Assembly (NCBI RefSeq): GCF_003026285.1 | Contig: NZ_PYOD01000023.1 | Coordinates: 1 to 64,000, forward strand | DNA from: Photobacterium profundum | Lineage (GTDB): Bacteria > Pseudomonadota > Gammaproteobacteria > Enterobacterales > Vibrionaceae | Length of the DNA stretch: 64,000 nt | Reading direction: 5' to 3' | Shown: positions 52,026 to 60,634 of the stretch, piece by piece | How the letters are laid out: every line of letters starts with the position of its first letter | Numbering within the stretch: the first letter of the stretch is position 1 | Translations under genes and position numbers: made by a program | The notes under the pieces: generated by a model | What the model was told of the DNA's origin: nothing | The model's database searches: none | Seen by the model: only the letters and a program-made list of their open reading frames with translations

Positions 52026-52565
52026 ATGGAACATTACCTAGTTATTACTGCCGTTGGAACGGATCGCCCTGGAATTTCAAATGAGATCAGTCATCTTGTA
52101 ACACAGTGTGGCTGCAATATTGTGGATAGCAGGCTTGCTTTATTTGGTACTGAATTTACCATCATTATGCTGCTATCAGGTAACGCTAATGCCGTATCTC
52201 GAGTCGAATCAACATTACCCTTAAAAGCACAAGAACAAGAATTAATAACCGTAATGAAAAGAACGACTAAACACCAAGCACGTTTTTTTCCATATACCGC
52301 TGATTTTCATATCGAAGCCGATGATACACCTGGTCTAATAGAACAGTTCACACTATTTTTTGCCACTCGAAAAGTTGATATTTCATCACTCAGTGCGCAC
52401 ACCATAGAAGCTGAAAATGATGATGCAACCAATCACTTTATTCTACAGATCAGTACCAACTTGCCTGAAGGCTGCAACTTAATGACGCTACAAGAAGAGT
52501 ATGAAGTGCTTTGTCTTAACCTTCAGGTAAAAGGTACCGTTAATTTTATCGGTCACAATACCTAG
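52026..52565 (+). CDS. gcvR: Glycine cleavage system regulator GcvR
   Basis: 179 residues from the ATG at 52026; an ATG at 52014 is an alternative and neither has a clear ribosome site. Two ACT domains: residues about 4-85 (YLVITAVGTDRPGISNEISH) and about 93-175 (IEADDTPGLIEQFTLFFATR). In E. coli GcvR binds GcvA and represses gcvTHP when glycine is low. The dapA // gcvR-bcp order is conserved with E. coli. Confidence 0.93.
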   Translation: MEHYLVITAVGTDRPGISNEISHLVTQCGCNIVDSRLALFGTEFTIIMLLSGNANAVSRVESTLPLKAQEQELITVMKRTTKHQARFFPYTADFHIEADDTPGLIEQFTLFFATRKVDISSLSAHTIEAENDDATNHFILQISTNLPEGCNLMTLQEEYEVLCLNLQVKGTVNFIGHNT

Positions 52566-52630
52566 ACTTAAACATATTATAAAAACTATTCACTTAGTAA
52601 AAAGTCACTACGCTCAGAAGGAAATAAACT

Positions 52631-53101
52631 ATGAAGACTTTGACTGCTGGCACACCAGCGCCGGCCTTCTCTTTGCTTAACCAAGACAATAAACTCACAA
52701 ACCTTGCTGATTTTAAAGGTAAAAAAGTATTGGCGTACTTCTATCCTAAAGCAATGACGCCTGGATGCACGGTACAAGCCTGCGGTTTACGTGACAGTAA
52801 AACTGAATTAGATGCATTAAATGTAGTTGTACTGGGTATTAGCATAGATGCTGTTAAACGCCTGCCTAGATTCATTGAACGCGACAACCTCAATTTCACA
52901 TTACTTTCAGATGAAGATCATGCGGTAGCTGAACAGTTTGGCGTCTGGGGTGAGAAAAAGTTCATGGGTAAAGTATATGATGGCCTTCATCGCATCAGCT
53001 TTTTAATCGATGAAAATGGCATCATTGAACATGTTTTCAACAAGTTTAAAACAAAAACTCACCATGAAGTGGTATTAGATTATTTCAACAATGCTGAGTA
53101 A
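52631..53101 (+). CDS. bcp: Thioredoxin-dependent peroxiredoxin Bcp
   Basis: 156 residues. Atypical two-Cys peroxiredoxin: FYPKAMTPGCTVQACGLRD holds the peroxidatic Cys (near 46) and the resolving Cys five residues later, as in E. coli Bcp. It reduces H2O2 and organic hydroperoxides using thioredoxin. AAGGAA lies before the ATG. Strong perfect-palindrome terminator follows. Confidence 0.96.
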   Translation: MKTLTAGTPAPAFSLLNQDNKLTNLADFKGKKVLAYFYPKAMTPGCTVQACGLRDSKTELDALNVVVLGISIDAVKRLPRFIERDNLNFTLLSDEDHAVAEQFGVWGEKKFMGKVYDGLHRISFLIDENGIIEHVFNKFKTKTHHEVVLDYFNNAE

Positions 53102-53121
53102 TCAGCTTTAGATAAAAAAAC

Positions 53122-53151
53122 AAAAAAAGGTCGCAGCTGCGACCTTTTTTT
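53122..53151. terminator. Bidirectional terminator between bcp and perM
   Basis: A 30-bp perfect palindrome: AAAAAAAGGTCGCAG followed by its reverse complement, with T-runs on both strands. Confidence 0.95.
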
Positions 53152-53194
53152 CAGTGTAAGATTTAACATGCTCAATACATACTAATACTCTTAC

Positions 53195-54265
53195 TTACTC
53201 ACTAACTGTCTCATCTGGTTCAGAGGAAGGTAACGCTCCCCATACCGCTTTCACTAATGTGGCCAACGGTATTGCGAAGAAAACGCCCCAGAAGCCCCAT
53301 AACCCACCAAATACTAAGACTGCAACAATAATGGCAACGGGGTGTAAGTTAACCGCTTCAGAAAATAATACTGGGACTAACACGTTACCATCAAGCGCTT
53401 GAATAACACCATAAGCTGCAAGCAGCCACCAAAAGTCAGGCGTCAATCCCCACTGGAACAGACCGACCATAGCAACGGGAACAGTAACCGCTGCCGCACC
53501 AATGTATGGAATAAGTACAGAAAGCCCAACCAGCACACCCAATAAAACAGCGTAACGCAAATCCATTACTGCAAACGTAATATAACTAGCAATACCAATG
53601 ATAAAGATTTCAGTGACCTTACCTCGAATATAGTTCGAGATTTGTTCATTCATCTCAGCGCCGACTTTGCTTGTTAGACGACGGTTTTTAGGCAGGATAC
53701 CGCTCATTGTCGCCAGCATTTCATCTTTATCTTTTAATAAGAAAAAGACTAATAGCGGCACTAATATCAAATAGACCGCTATCGTTGCTAAACTCACTAA
53801 AGAGGCTAATGACCCTTTAACGACACTTTCGCCTAATCCCATCACTTTCTCACGTAACGTTGTCATAAACGTAATCGCTTGATGAGGTTGAACAAAGTCG
53901 GGATAACGTTCAGGTAAGCTAGAAACGTAGTGTTGCAAATCATTGAACATTGTTGGGACATCAGCAGCAAAATTGCCCACTTGATGCCAGATGGTAGGTA
54001 CTAACCCAAAAAAAGCCATAACCATTAAACTAGCAAAAATGAGTAATACCACTAATACCGCAACAGTGCGGGGCAAACCTAAGCGCTCTAGGCGCATGAC
54101 CGGCCATTCCAATAAATACGCCAGTACAATTGCGACTAATAGTGGTGCAATAAGATTACCGAAAAAGTAAATCGTAAAAAAACCACCTAATAAAATAGCG
54201 ATCAAACTCACGGCATGAGGATCTGAGAATCTTCGCGTGTACCAGCGATTTAGCATATCCAGCAT
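53195..54265 (-). CDS. perM: AI-2E family transporter PerM
   Basis: 356 residues with about eight TM helices. AI-2E/PerM family: LVPLLVFFLLKDKDEML, ISNYIRGKVTEIFIIGIASY and IPYIGAAAVTVPVAMV are typical blocks. Substrate uncertain; autoinducer-2 export was shown only for some members. Starts at 54265, 9 bp after a TusA-like gene, so probably co-transcribed with it. A second ATG three codons in is possible. Confidence 0.92.
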   Translation of the reverse strand: MLDMLNRWYTRRFSDPHAVSLIAILLGGFFTIYFFGNLIAPLLVAIVLAYLLEWPVMRLERLGLPRTVAVLVVLLIFASLMVMAFFGLVPTIWHQVGNFAADVPTMFNDLQHYVSSLPERYPDFVQPHQAITFMTTLREKVMGLGESVVKGSLASLVSLATIAVYLILVPLLVFFLLKDKDEMLATMSGILPKNRRLTSKVGAEMNEQISNYIRGKVTEIFIIGIASYITFAVMDLRYAVLLGVLVGLSVLIPYIGAAAVTVPVAMVGLFQWGLTPDFWWLLAAYGVIQALDGNVLVPVLFSEAVNLHPVAIIVAVLVFGGLWGFWGVFFAIPLATLVKAVWGALPSSEPDETVSE

Positions 54266-54274
54266 AAATATTTT

Positions 54275-54502
54275 TCACAGCCTTTTAGTTGCAATAATGA
54301 CAAGCTCTTGTGGAGAGTCGGCTTGTACCTTTACATTAAACCCATTATTAAGAAGGTAACGGGAAATATCTTGTCTCGCACCAGCATCAGAGATAATAAT
54401 TTCGATACTCTGATTTGAACGAAGACTTTTACTTGCTCTTTTTGCTAATAAAAGCGCCAAAGGACAACGTTCTGAAGCTAAATTAAGCGTTTGAATATCC
54501 AT
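54275..54502 (-). CDS. TusA-family sulfur-carrier-like protein
   Basis: 75 residues. The fold pattern follows TusA/SirA: strand 1 (IQTLNLASERCP), helix 1 (ALLLAKRASKSLRSN), strand 2 (IEIIISDAGARQDISRYLL), helix 2, and a final strand (ELVIIATK). The catalytic Cys is present, but the usual CPxP is CPLA here, so the second Pro is missing. The start at 54502 lacks a clear ribosome site. It is immediately upstream of perM. Sulfur transfer is not assured. Confidence 0.78.
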   Translation of the reverse strand: MDIQTLNLASERCPLALLLAKRASKSLRSNQSIEIIISDAGARQDISRYLLNNGFNVKVQADSPQELVIIATKRL

Positions 54503-54686
54503 TCAGGTATGCTGACAATTATTATCCATCAGGGTATTGTAAAGGACATCGGTTCGACAAAAAAGAAACCCGTCATAAGTTTCGTTGTCTTATTAGCATA
54601 AATCTCTAATAATTGGTTATATAGTCAATGATTGCATATCACCAATTAACGTCGATAACTTCCACAAAGGCGGCAGTATTATAAAC

Positions 54687-56144
54687 ATGTTTCGTTTTGC
54701 TAAAGTGCCAACCTATCTATTAATCAGTGCTTTATTAAGCTCTAGTTTCACTGTAAGTGCTAACAACAGCAATAGTCTACCAGAAATTGGGACAACAGCT
54801 GCTGCAACATTAACAATAGAAAAAGGACAAGAGTACGGTGATGCATACATGCGTATGTTACGTGCTAGCCAACCTGTTATTAGTGACCCTTTATTATCTG
54901 AATATATACAAGATTTAGGTAATCGTCTTGTTGCTAATGCCGACAGTGTACGAACACCATTTAATTTTTTCATGATCCAAAATCGTGAAATTAATGCGTT
55001 CGCGTTTTTTGGCGGCTACGTAGCTATTCATAGTGGGTTGTTTTTATACGCTCAATCAGAAAGCGAACTGGCTTCAGTTGTTGCTCACGAAATAGCACAC
55101 GTAACTCAACGCCACCTCGCCAGAAGCATGGAAGATCAAGCCAAAAAGTCCCCCATGACAATGGCAGCCCTAGTCGGTTCTTTAATGCTTGCGATTGCGG
55201 CACCAGAAGCCGGGATCGCCGCTATTCACGCGACAACGGCAGCATCGATGCAAGGGCAAATAAACTATACCCGCAGTAATGAAAAAGAAGCTGACCGTAT
55301 CGGTATTGCGACGTTGGCCAAAGCGGGCTTTGAAGTAAAAGCCATGCCGCGATTCTTCGGACGCTTAGCCGATCAATACCGCTATGCCAGTAAACCACCA
55401 GCGATGTTACTGACTCACCCATTACCAGAAGCCCGAGTTTCAGATACACGTAATCGTGCAAACCAATACCCGAATGTAAGGTTACCTTTATCTGAACCTT
55501 ACCAATTGACTCGTACTCGTATTGTGGCACGTTATGCTGGCATTGAGAGTGAAGCCGCACTTGATTGGTTTAACCGTAAAATGAAAAAGGCGTCTCCTCA
55601 AATGAAGCAAGCGCTTAATTATGGTAAAGCGTTGGTCTACATGGATTCAGGAAAATACCAACAAGCACACGCACTATTAGACCCTCTTATTGCGGCAGAG
55701 CCTAACAATCGTTTTTACATCGATTCAGCAACCGATCTCGATTTATTCCAAAAACGCTATGACTCAGCAGTCAATCGCTTGGAAAAAGCGCTTCGACAAA
55801 ACCCAAACAACAGCGTGTTACGCTTGAACTTAGCGCATGCTTTGCAAGAATCAGGATTAAATGCAGGTAGCATTTCAATTCTTACCCGCTACACCTATGA
55901 CAATCCTAATGATAGCAATGGTTGGAGCCTACTGGCTCAAGCCTACGCTACAACAGGTAGACGAGATGGAGAATTAGCCTCTCGCGCAGAGCTAATGGCA
56001 CTACGGGGTCAATGGGACAAAGCGATTAATAATTATATTCAGGCGAGCCAAATCGCTGATATTAATTCACTAGACCAAGCGCGCTATGATGCCCGTATCG
56101 ATCAGCTACGACTATCCCGTGAACGCTTTGCAAATCTGCAATAA
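54687..56144 (+). CDS. bepA: Beta-barrel assembly-enhancing protease BepA
   Basis: 485 residues. Signal peptide (about 1-25). M48 metalloprotease with HEIAHVTQRH (HExxH) and a downstream zinc ligand in NEKEADRIGI. The C-terminal half is TPR repeats (about 310-470, e.g. NPNNSVLRLNLAHALQESG). A periplasmic chaperone/protease that helps LptD assembly and degrades stalled forms, linking it functionally with the lptE and bamC genes here. A long hairpin follows the stop. Confidence 0.96.
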   Translation: MFRFAKVPTYLLISALLSSSFTVSANNSNSLPEIGTTAAATLTIEKGQEYGDAYMRMLRASQPVISDPLLSEYIQDLGNRLVANADSVRTPFNFFMIQNREINAFAFFGGYVAIHSGLFLYAQSESELASVVAHEIAHVTQRHLARSMEDQAKKSPMTMAALVGSLMLAIAAPEAGIAAIHATTAASMQGQINYTRSNEKEADRIGIATLAKAGFEVKAMPRFFGRLADQYRYASKPPAMLLTHPLPEARVSDTRNRANQYPNVRLPLSEPYQLTRTRIVARYAGIESEAALDWFNRKMKKASPQMKQALNYGKALVYMDSGKYQQAHALLDPLIAAEPNNRFYIDSATDLDLFQKRYDSAVNRLEKALRQNPNNSVLRLNLAHALQESGLNAGSISILTRYTYDNPNDSNGWSLLAQAYATTGRRDGELASRAELMALRGQWDKAINNYIQASQIADINSLDQARYDARIDQLRLSRERFANLQ

Positions 56145-56176
56145 CCACTAAATTATTCAACGGTCTTCGTTTTTTA

Positions 56177-56212
56177 TATGTTGCAGTTCCTCTACAATGG
56201 AACTGCAACATA
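56177..56212 (+). other. 14-bp hairpin after bepA, no U-tract
   Basis: TATGTTGCAGTTCC (56177-56190), 8-nt loop TCTACAAT, GGAACTGCAACATA (56199-56212): a perfect stem 32 bp after the bepA stop. The 3' flank is ATTAACAA, so it is not a standard intrinsic terminator. Confidence 0.7.
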
Positions 56213-56295
56213 ATTAACAATTTATCATCACAAATAGCTCATCATTAAAAACAATAAATTAATTTAACATTACCTTATTTTAGGAGAAGCCTTTC

Positions 56296-56646
56296 ATGTC
56301 AGTCACTATTTACCACAATCCTCGTTGCTCTAAGAGCCGTCAAACACTCGCACTTATCGAAGAAAAAGGTATTGCACCGACTATTGTTAAGTACCTTGAT
56401 GAAACACCAAGTGAAAATGAATTAAAAGGCCTATTCGCCAAGCTGGGTTACGCATCTGTACGCGATATGATGCGCACAAAAGAAGATGTATACAAAACAC
56501 AGGCTTTAGGCGAAAACACAGTAACAGACGAACAACTATTTACGGCGATGAGCCAGAACCCAAAACTCATTGAGCGCCCTATTGTTGTAAATGGCGAAAA
56601 GGCTGCCATGGGTCGTCCACCAGAGTCAGTTTTGGATATTTTATAA
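56296..56646 (+). CDS. ArsC-family reductase (YfgD-like)
   Basis: 116 residues. Glutaredoxin-linked ArsC fold: IYHNPRCSKSRQTLALIEE carries the catalytic Cys near residue 12, and the C-terminal RPIVVNGEKAAMGRPPE carries the conserved Arg block. E. coli YfgD sits at the same place after bepA. Arsenate reduction is possible but unproved for this clade; no ars genes are nearby. The stop overlaps the next start in TAATG, indicating coupling. Confidence 0.9.
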   Translation: MSVTIYHNPRCSKSRQTLALIEEKGIAPTIVKYLDETPSENELKGLFAKLGYASVRDMMRTKEDVYKTQALGENTVTDEQLFTAMSQNPKLIERPIVVNGEKAAMGRPPESVLDIL

Positions 56647-57230
56647 TGTTAACGGTGCTCGTGCTGTATTACAGCCGTCATGGGAATACCCGTCAGCTTG
56701 CGCGGCATATTGCTCGTGGTATTGAGCAAGTTGACGGCTGTGAAGCCAAACTGCGCACTGTCGCCGAGATTAACGCACAAGGGCAAACTAATGAGTTACC
56801 GCTCACTGGTGATCCCATAGTGACACTAGAAGATTTAAAACAATGTGCTGGCGTTGCGCTTGGTAGCCCAGTTCGCTTCGGTAATATGGCTGCGCCACTT
56901 AAGCACTTCATTGATAGCACCAGTACAGAATGGTTATCAGGAACATTAATTGGCAAGCCTGCAAGTGTATTTACCTCATCATCTTCGATGCACGGTGGTC
57001 AGGAAACGACGTTGCAATCTATGATGCTTCCTCTGCTGCATCACGGTATGCTTGTGGTTGGGGTCCCATATTCAGAGCCGTTGCTGCATACCACACAGCA
57101 TGGCGGTACGCCCTATGGGGCTTCCCATTTAAATAATGAGAACAATAAAACCATTCATTCAAATGAAGCAGCTCTAGCGCAAGCGCTGGGGAAACGGCTC
57201 TCAACTATTGCATTAAAACTGAACGGATAA
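56646..57230 (+). CDS. NAD(P)H:quinone oxidoreductase, WrbA-type flavodoxin
   Basis: 194 residues. Flavodoxin-like fold: LVLYYSRHGNTRQLARHI is the FMN-phosphate loop, GSPVRFGNMAAPLKHFIDST a substrate loop, and FTSSSSMHGGQETTLQSM the second FMN loop, as in WrbA. It would reduce quinones by two electrons. It overlaps the ArsC-like gene by one base and precedes the DUF2069 gene by 44 bp, a small oxidoreductase unit. Confidence 0.9.
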   Translation: MLTVLVLYYSRHGNTRQLARHIARGIEQVDGCEAKLRTVAEINAQGQTNELPLTGDPIVTLEDLKQCAGVALGSPVRFGNMAAPLKHFIDSTSTEWLSGTLIGKPASVFTSSSSMHGGQETTLQSMMLPLLHHGMLVVGVPYSEPLLHTTQHGGTPYGASHLNNENNKTIHSNEAALAQALGKRLSTIALKLNG

Positions 57231-57274
57231 CTATTTTCATAGTGCTCGCTTGAGCCTCTGTAAGGGATAACACC

Positions 57275-57709
57275 ATGACGCCTATGAGCTCAAACACAAA
57301 AAACTTACGCTATTTCGCACTCATTGCGAACCTTTCCCTGATCCTATGGGTTGGGCTATGGCAAAGTACGATTTCTCCCCATCCCCACTTGAATAATTAC
57401 GTCATTGCAGTGATGTGGATAATACCAATGCTATTGCCCTTGAAAGGTATTTTAGAAGGTAAACCGTATACGCATGCATGGGCGAACTTTATTTTAATGT
57501 TCTACTTTCTGCATGCATTAACGATTTTGTGGGTTGATGAAGGTGAGCGTTGGTTAGCCTTAACCGAGCTCGTTATTACCTCTAGTGCTTTTATTGCCAA
57601 TATTTTATTTGCCCGTGTTAGAGCAAAAGAGCTTGGCATTAAATTAAAGCGTTTATCTCAAGTCGAAAAAGAAGAAAGAGAAGCTCACGACACTAAAGAA
57701 CCAAAATAA
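57275..57709 (+). CDS. DUF2069 inner-membrane protein
   Basis: 144 residues with four hydrophobic helices (about 10-30, 42-60, 68-86 and 95-112) and a highly charged cytoplasmic tail (RVRAKELGIKLKRLSQVEKE). Matches the DUF2069 family, uncharacterised, typically next to wrbA-like genes. AAGGGA lies 7 nt before the ATG. Terminator just after the stop. Confidence 0.87.
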   Translation: MTPMSSNTKNLRYFALIANLSLILWVGLWQSTISPHPHLNNYVIAVMWIIPMLLPLKGILEGKPYTHAWANFILMFYFLHALTILWVDEGERWLALTELVITSSAFIANILFARVRAKELGIKLKRLSQVEKEEREAHDTKEPK

Positions 57710-57710
57710 A

Positions 57711-57734
57711 AAAGGCGCCAATTATGGCGCCTTT
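57711..57734. terminator. Terminator between DUF2069 and DUF2066 genes
   Basis: AAAGGCGCCA (57711-57720), loop ATTA, TGGCGCCTTT (57725-57734). The T-tract is short on the plus strand and T-rich on the minus strand, so it can serve both convergent genes. Confidence 0.85.
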
Positions 57735-57769
57735 CTTCATTTTCACTCTACATATGGGCTATTAGCCGC

Positions 57770-58990
57770 TTAAGATTTCCAGTAATACACTTCAACTTGA
57801 GGCTGCATTGTTGCACTCACATCAAGCGCATTAGGATCAACAGGCAGCTGAGCTGGCTGATTATTAGATGCTTGTGGGTCAATAGGCTTTATTAACATGT
57901 TATTTTGAGCGATATCAGCGGCAACAGGATCAATAACATCTGTTACAGTATTATCTTCAAACTCAACCGTATCCTGTGCATCAACCGCTTTTTGACTGAT
58001 ACGTGAATCTTGACCTAGTTCTCGACGAAATGTCTCTTCACTACTCAATAGCTTTACATCAAATTGAACTGAATCGCCTTTTAACTGGTTCGCATTAACC
58101 GATGCTACAGAAGTTAAATTTGTTAGCATTCTTTCCAATGTAAAAAAGTCTTCAGTTGTTTTTACATTCGCGACTTGAATCGCAAACGCGCCATCACTTG
58201 CGCCACCGAGCTGAACTGCATATTTCGCCGCAAGTTTGTCGGCAACCTTATTCATCATGTCGGTTGTTGCTATAGCAACAGTTCCTGATGAGCGCCCTTC
58301 TGCGGGTGCTTTTTGAGAATTCACAATCTGATCGGGCTTTTGAGGGAATAGCTGCCAAGATAAATTAACATTATCATCCGATTGCTTACGTGCTCGCACA
58401 ACCAGTACTGCATCAGGATTATAACGTTGACTTGCCTCTGCAATAGGCTGAACAAAGCCCCCCCATAAATCAGGAATGCTCAATGCGGTCACATCATCAA
58501 AATCACCGATAGGCATAATAATCGGCAAACCACGTGTATCTGCTGCAAGGTTCATCTTTGGTTGCAAAGAATTACCCGATTGATCCCACAAAATTGCACG
58601 TTCACGGTTTGACTCTTCAACTAGCCACACCAAAATAGTTGGCCGCTGCTCATTCCATAGTGTTGCGTTAGCTTTGGTTAATAGATCTCGGATTTGAGCA
58701 CCATTAAACGTCAGTTCTAATGTACGCTCACCGTTAAGATTACCATAACCAAATTGACTGATGTATGGTCGGCTATTAGCCATCGCCTTACGAATCACTT
58801 CGTTATTAGCAATTTCACTCTGACCAGATACCTTAATCAATACCTGCTCTAACCCTTGGGCTTGTGCTTGTTTCTCTGATTGTTTATCGGTGTCAGGTAA
58901 TACAACCTGAGTTTGATACAAATTGGTAACGGTCGCGGCTTTCACCGGTAAGGCTAATAAAGCCAAAAATAAAAAAGCAAAACGTAGCAT
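57770..58990 (-). CDS. DUF2066 exported protein
   Basis: 406 residues from the ATG at 58990, with AAAGAG 6 nt upstream; an ATG five codons earlier is the alternative. Signal peptide (about 1-18, LPVKAA). The body follows DUF2066: LYQTQVVLPDTDKQSEKQ, LEQVLIKVSGQSEI, FNGAQIRDLLTKANATLW and PTILVWLVEE. A low-complexity acidic segment occurs near the C-terminus. Function unknown; conserved beside purine genes in gammaproteobacteria. Confidence 0.87.
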   Translation of the reverse strand: MLRFAFLFLALLALPVKAATVTNLYQTQVVLPDTDKQSEKQAQAQGLEQVLIKVSGQSEIANNEVIRKAMANSRPYISQFGYGNLNGERTLELTFNGAQIRDLLTKANATLWNEQRPTILVWLVEESNRERAILWDQSGNSLQPKMNLAADTRGLPIIMPIGDFDDVTALSIPDLWGGFVQPIAEASQRYNPDAVLVVRARKQSDDNVNLSWQLFPQKPDQIVNSQKAPAEGRSSGTVAIATTDMMNKVADKLAAKYAVQLGGASDGAFAIQVANVKTTEDFFTLERMLTNLTSVASVNANQLKGDSVQFDVKLLSSEETFRRELGQDSRISQKAVDAQDTVEFEDNTVTDVIDPVAADIAQNNMLIKPIDPQASNNQPAQLPVDPNALDVSATMQPQVEVYYWKS

Positions 58991-59221
58991 AAAAAACTCT
59001 TTCATAGCTTAGTTAGTCTCTGAGCATTAATTACTCAGATTAAGATGCAGCAACGTTTGTTGCCATAAAAAGTGCGATACGTCTCTACTATATCAGACTA
59101 CCTAAATTTTACCTGAATGAATGAAAATTCTAACCCAATCTTGATAATCACTCAAAAATCATCATACCGATTACTTTGGGGATTTATTGATTATAAGCAA
59201 CTTATCGCCACTAATGGATGT

Positions 59222-59237
59222 AGGTAATCGATTGCTT
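59222..59237 (+). promoter_or_regulatory. PurR-like operator upstream of uraA
   Basis: AGGTAATCGATTGCTT matches the PurR consensus ACGCAAACGTTTNCNT at most core positions (11 of 16 against the palindromic form), with the central CG and flanking AA/TT. It lies about 49 bp upstream of the uraA ATG. A different LacI-family regulator could bind. Confidence 0.45.
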
Positions 59238-59285
59238 ACATGTTAGGATTGCGCGATTTTATTTTCAGATAGGGTGATAACAATA

Positions 59286-60539
59286 ATGATGCAGGTACTG
59301 CAAGGTGCCCAAATGCTTTTTGTCGCATTTGGTGCGTTAGTTCTGGTTCCATTACTAACAGGCTTAGATCCTAACGTTGCCCTTTTTGGTGCGGGTATAG
59401 GAACACTCCTTTTTCAAGTTGTAACCAAACGTTCTGTTCCTATTTTTCTCGCGTCTTCTTTCGCGTTTATCGCTCCAATTATGTATGGGGTGCAAACATG
59501 GGGCATCGCTAGCACCATGGGTGGCCTTATGACTGCTGGTGTCGTTTACGTATTAATGGGTGTTTTGATTAAAATTCGTGGCGTCGGATTTATCCATAAA
59601 ATACTGCCGCCTGTTGTTGTAGGTCCTGTCATTATGGTTATCGGTCTTGGTTTGGCGCCAGCTGCTGTTAATATGGCAGTAGGTAAAAGTGGCGATGGTG
59701 GCATACAGATCGTTAATGGTGATGCTGCAATATGGATTTCAGCCGTTTCATTAATAACAACGATTGCTTTTAGTGTCTTTGCGAAAGGCTTTTTCAAGCT
59801 GATGCCGATTATGGCAGGCGTTGTCGCAGGGTACTGCGTAAGCCTTGGATTTGGTGTCGTTGATTTCACGCCTGTTATTCAAGCAAGCTGGCTAGCAATG
59901 CCTAACTTCACTTACCCTGAATTTAATATCAACGCTATTTTGTTCATGATCCCTGTTGCTATTGCACCAGCAGTCGAACATGTCGGTGATATGCTAGCAA
60001 TATCAAACGTAACAGGAAAAGATTACCTGAAAAAACCAGGGCTTCACCGTACGATTGCTGGTGATGGTATAGCGACTATTGCGGCATCAATGTTTGGCGC
60101 ACCACCTAATACCACTTACTCTGAAGTGACTGGCGCTGTAATGCTCACAAAAGCATTCAACCCTATTATCATGACATGGGCAGCTGTAACAGCACTAGTG
60201 TTAGCTTTTGTCGGTAAGCTAGGGGCTGTACTGCAAACAATCCCTGTACCTGTAATGGGTGGGATCATGATTTTGTTATTCGGTTCAATCGCAACCGTTG
60301 GTCTTAATACATTGATTAAAAACCAAGTTGATTTACATAAAGCCCGTAACTTAGTCATTGTTGCTGTTACATTGGTTTTTGGTATCGGTGGAATGGCATT
60401 TGGCATTGGCGAATTCAGCCTTCAAGGCATCAGCCTATGCGGTATCGTTGCAATTGCACTGAATCTAATCTTGCCAGATGATTTAGGCGAATCGCACGTT
60501 GTAGATAATGCGCAAATGGAAGATACACAGAGTAAATAG
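59286..60539 (+). CDS. uraA: Uracil permease UraA (NCS2 family)
   Basis: 417 residues from the ATG at 59286, with AGGGTGA 8 nt upstream; a GTG at 59274 overlaps that site. NCS2 uracil/xanthine:H+ symporter with about 14 TM segments, including FGALVLVPLLTGLDP, SFAFIAPIMYGVQTWG, AIAPAVEHVGDMLAIS (conserved Glu and His) and GAPPNTTYSEVTGAV. It works with Upp, encoded convergently. In E. coli hda sits next to uraA; here it is absent. Confidence 0.95.
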   Translation: MMQVLQGAQMLFVAFGALVLVPLLTGLDPNVALFGAGIGTLLFQVVTKRSVPIFLASSFAFIAPIMYGVQTWGIASTMGGLMTAGVVYVLMGVLIKIRGVGFIHKILPPVVVGPVIMVIGLGLAPAAVNMAVGKSGDGGIQIVNGDAAIWISAVSLITTIAFSVFAKGFFKLMPIMAGVVAGYCVSLGFGVVDFTPVIQASWLAMPNFTYPEFNINAILFMIPVAIAPAVEHVGDMLAISNVTGKDYLKKPGLHRTIAGDGIATIAASMFGAPPNTTYSEVTGAVMLTKAFNPIIMTWAAVTALVLAFVGKLGAVLQTIPVPVMGGIMILLFGSIATVGLNTLIKNQVDLHKARNLVIVAVTLVFGIGGMAFGIGEFSLQGISLCGIVAIALNLILPDDLGESHVVDNAQMEDTQSK

Positions 60540-60565
60540 ATCACAACAGCCGATATACAGATAAC

Positions 60566-60593
60566 AAAAAGCCGAACCTAAGTTCGGCTTTTT
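60566..60593. terminator. Bidirectional terminator between uraA and upp
   Basis: AAAAAGCCGAAC (60566-60577), loop CTAA, GTTCGGCTTTTT (60582-60593), with T-runs on both strands. Confidence 0.95.
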
Positions 60594-60634
60594 TACATCA
60601 ACTTTTTCACATCAATATGAGTAATAGTTAACTA

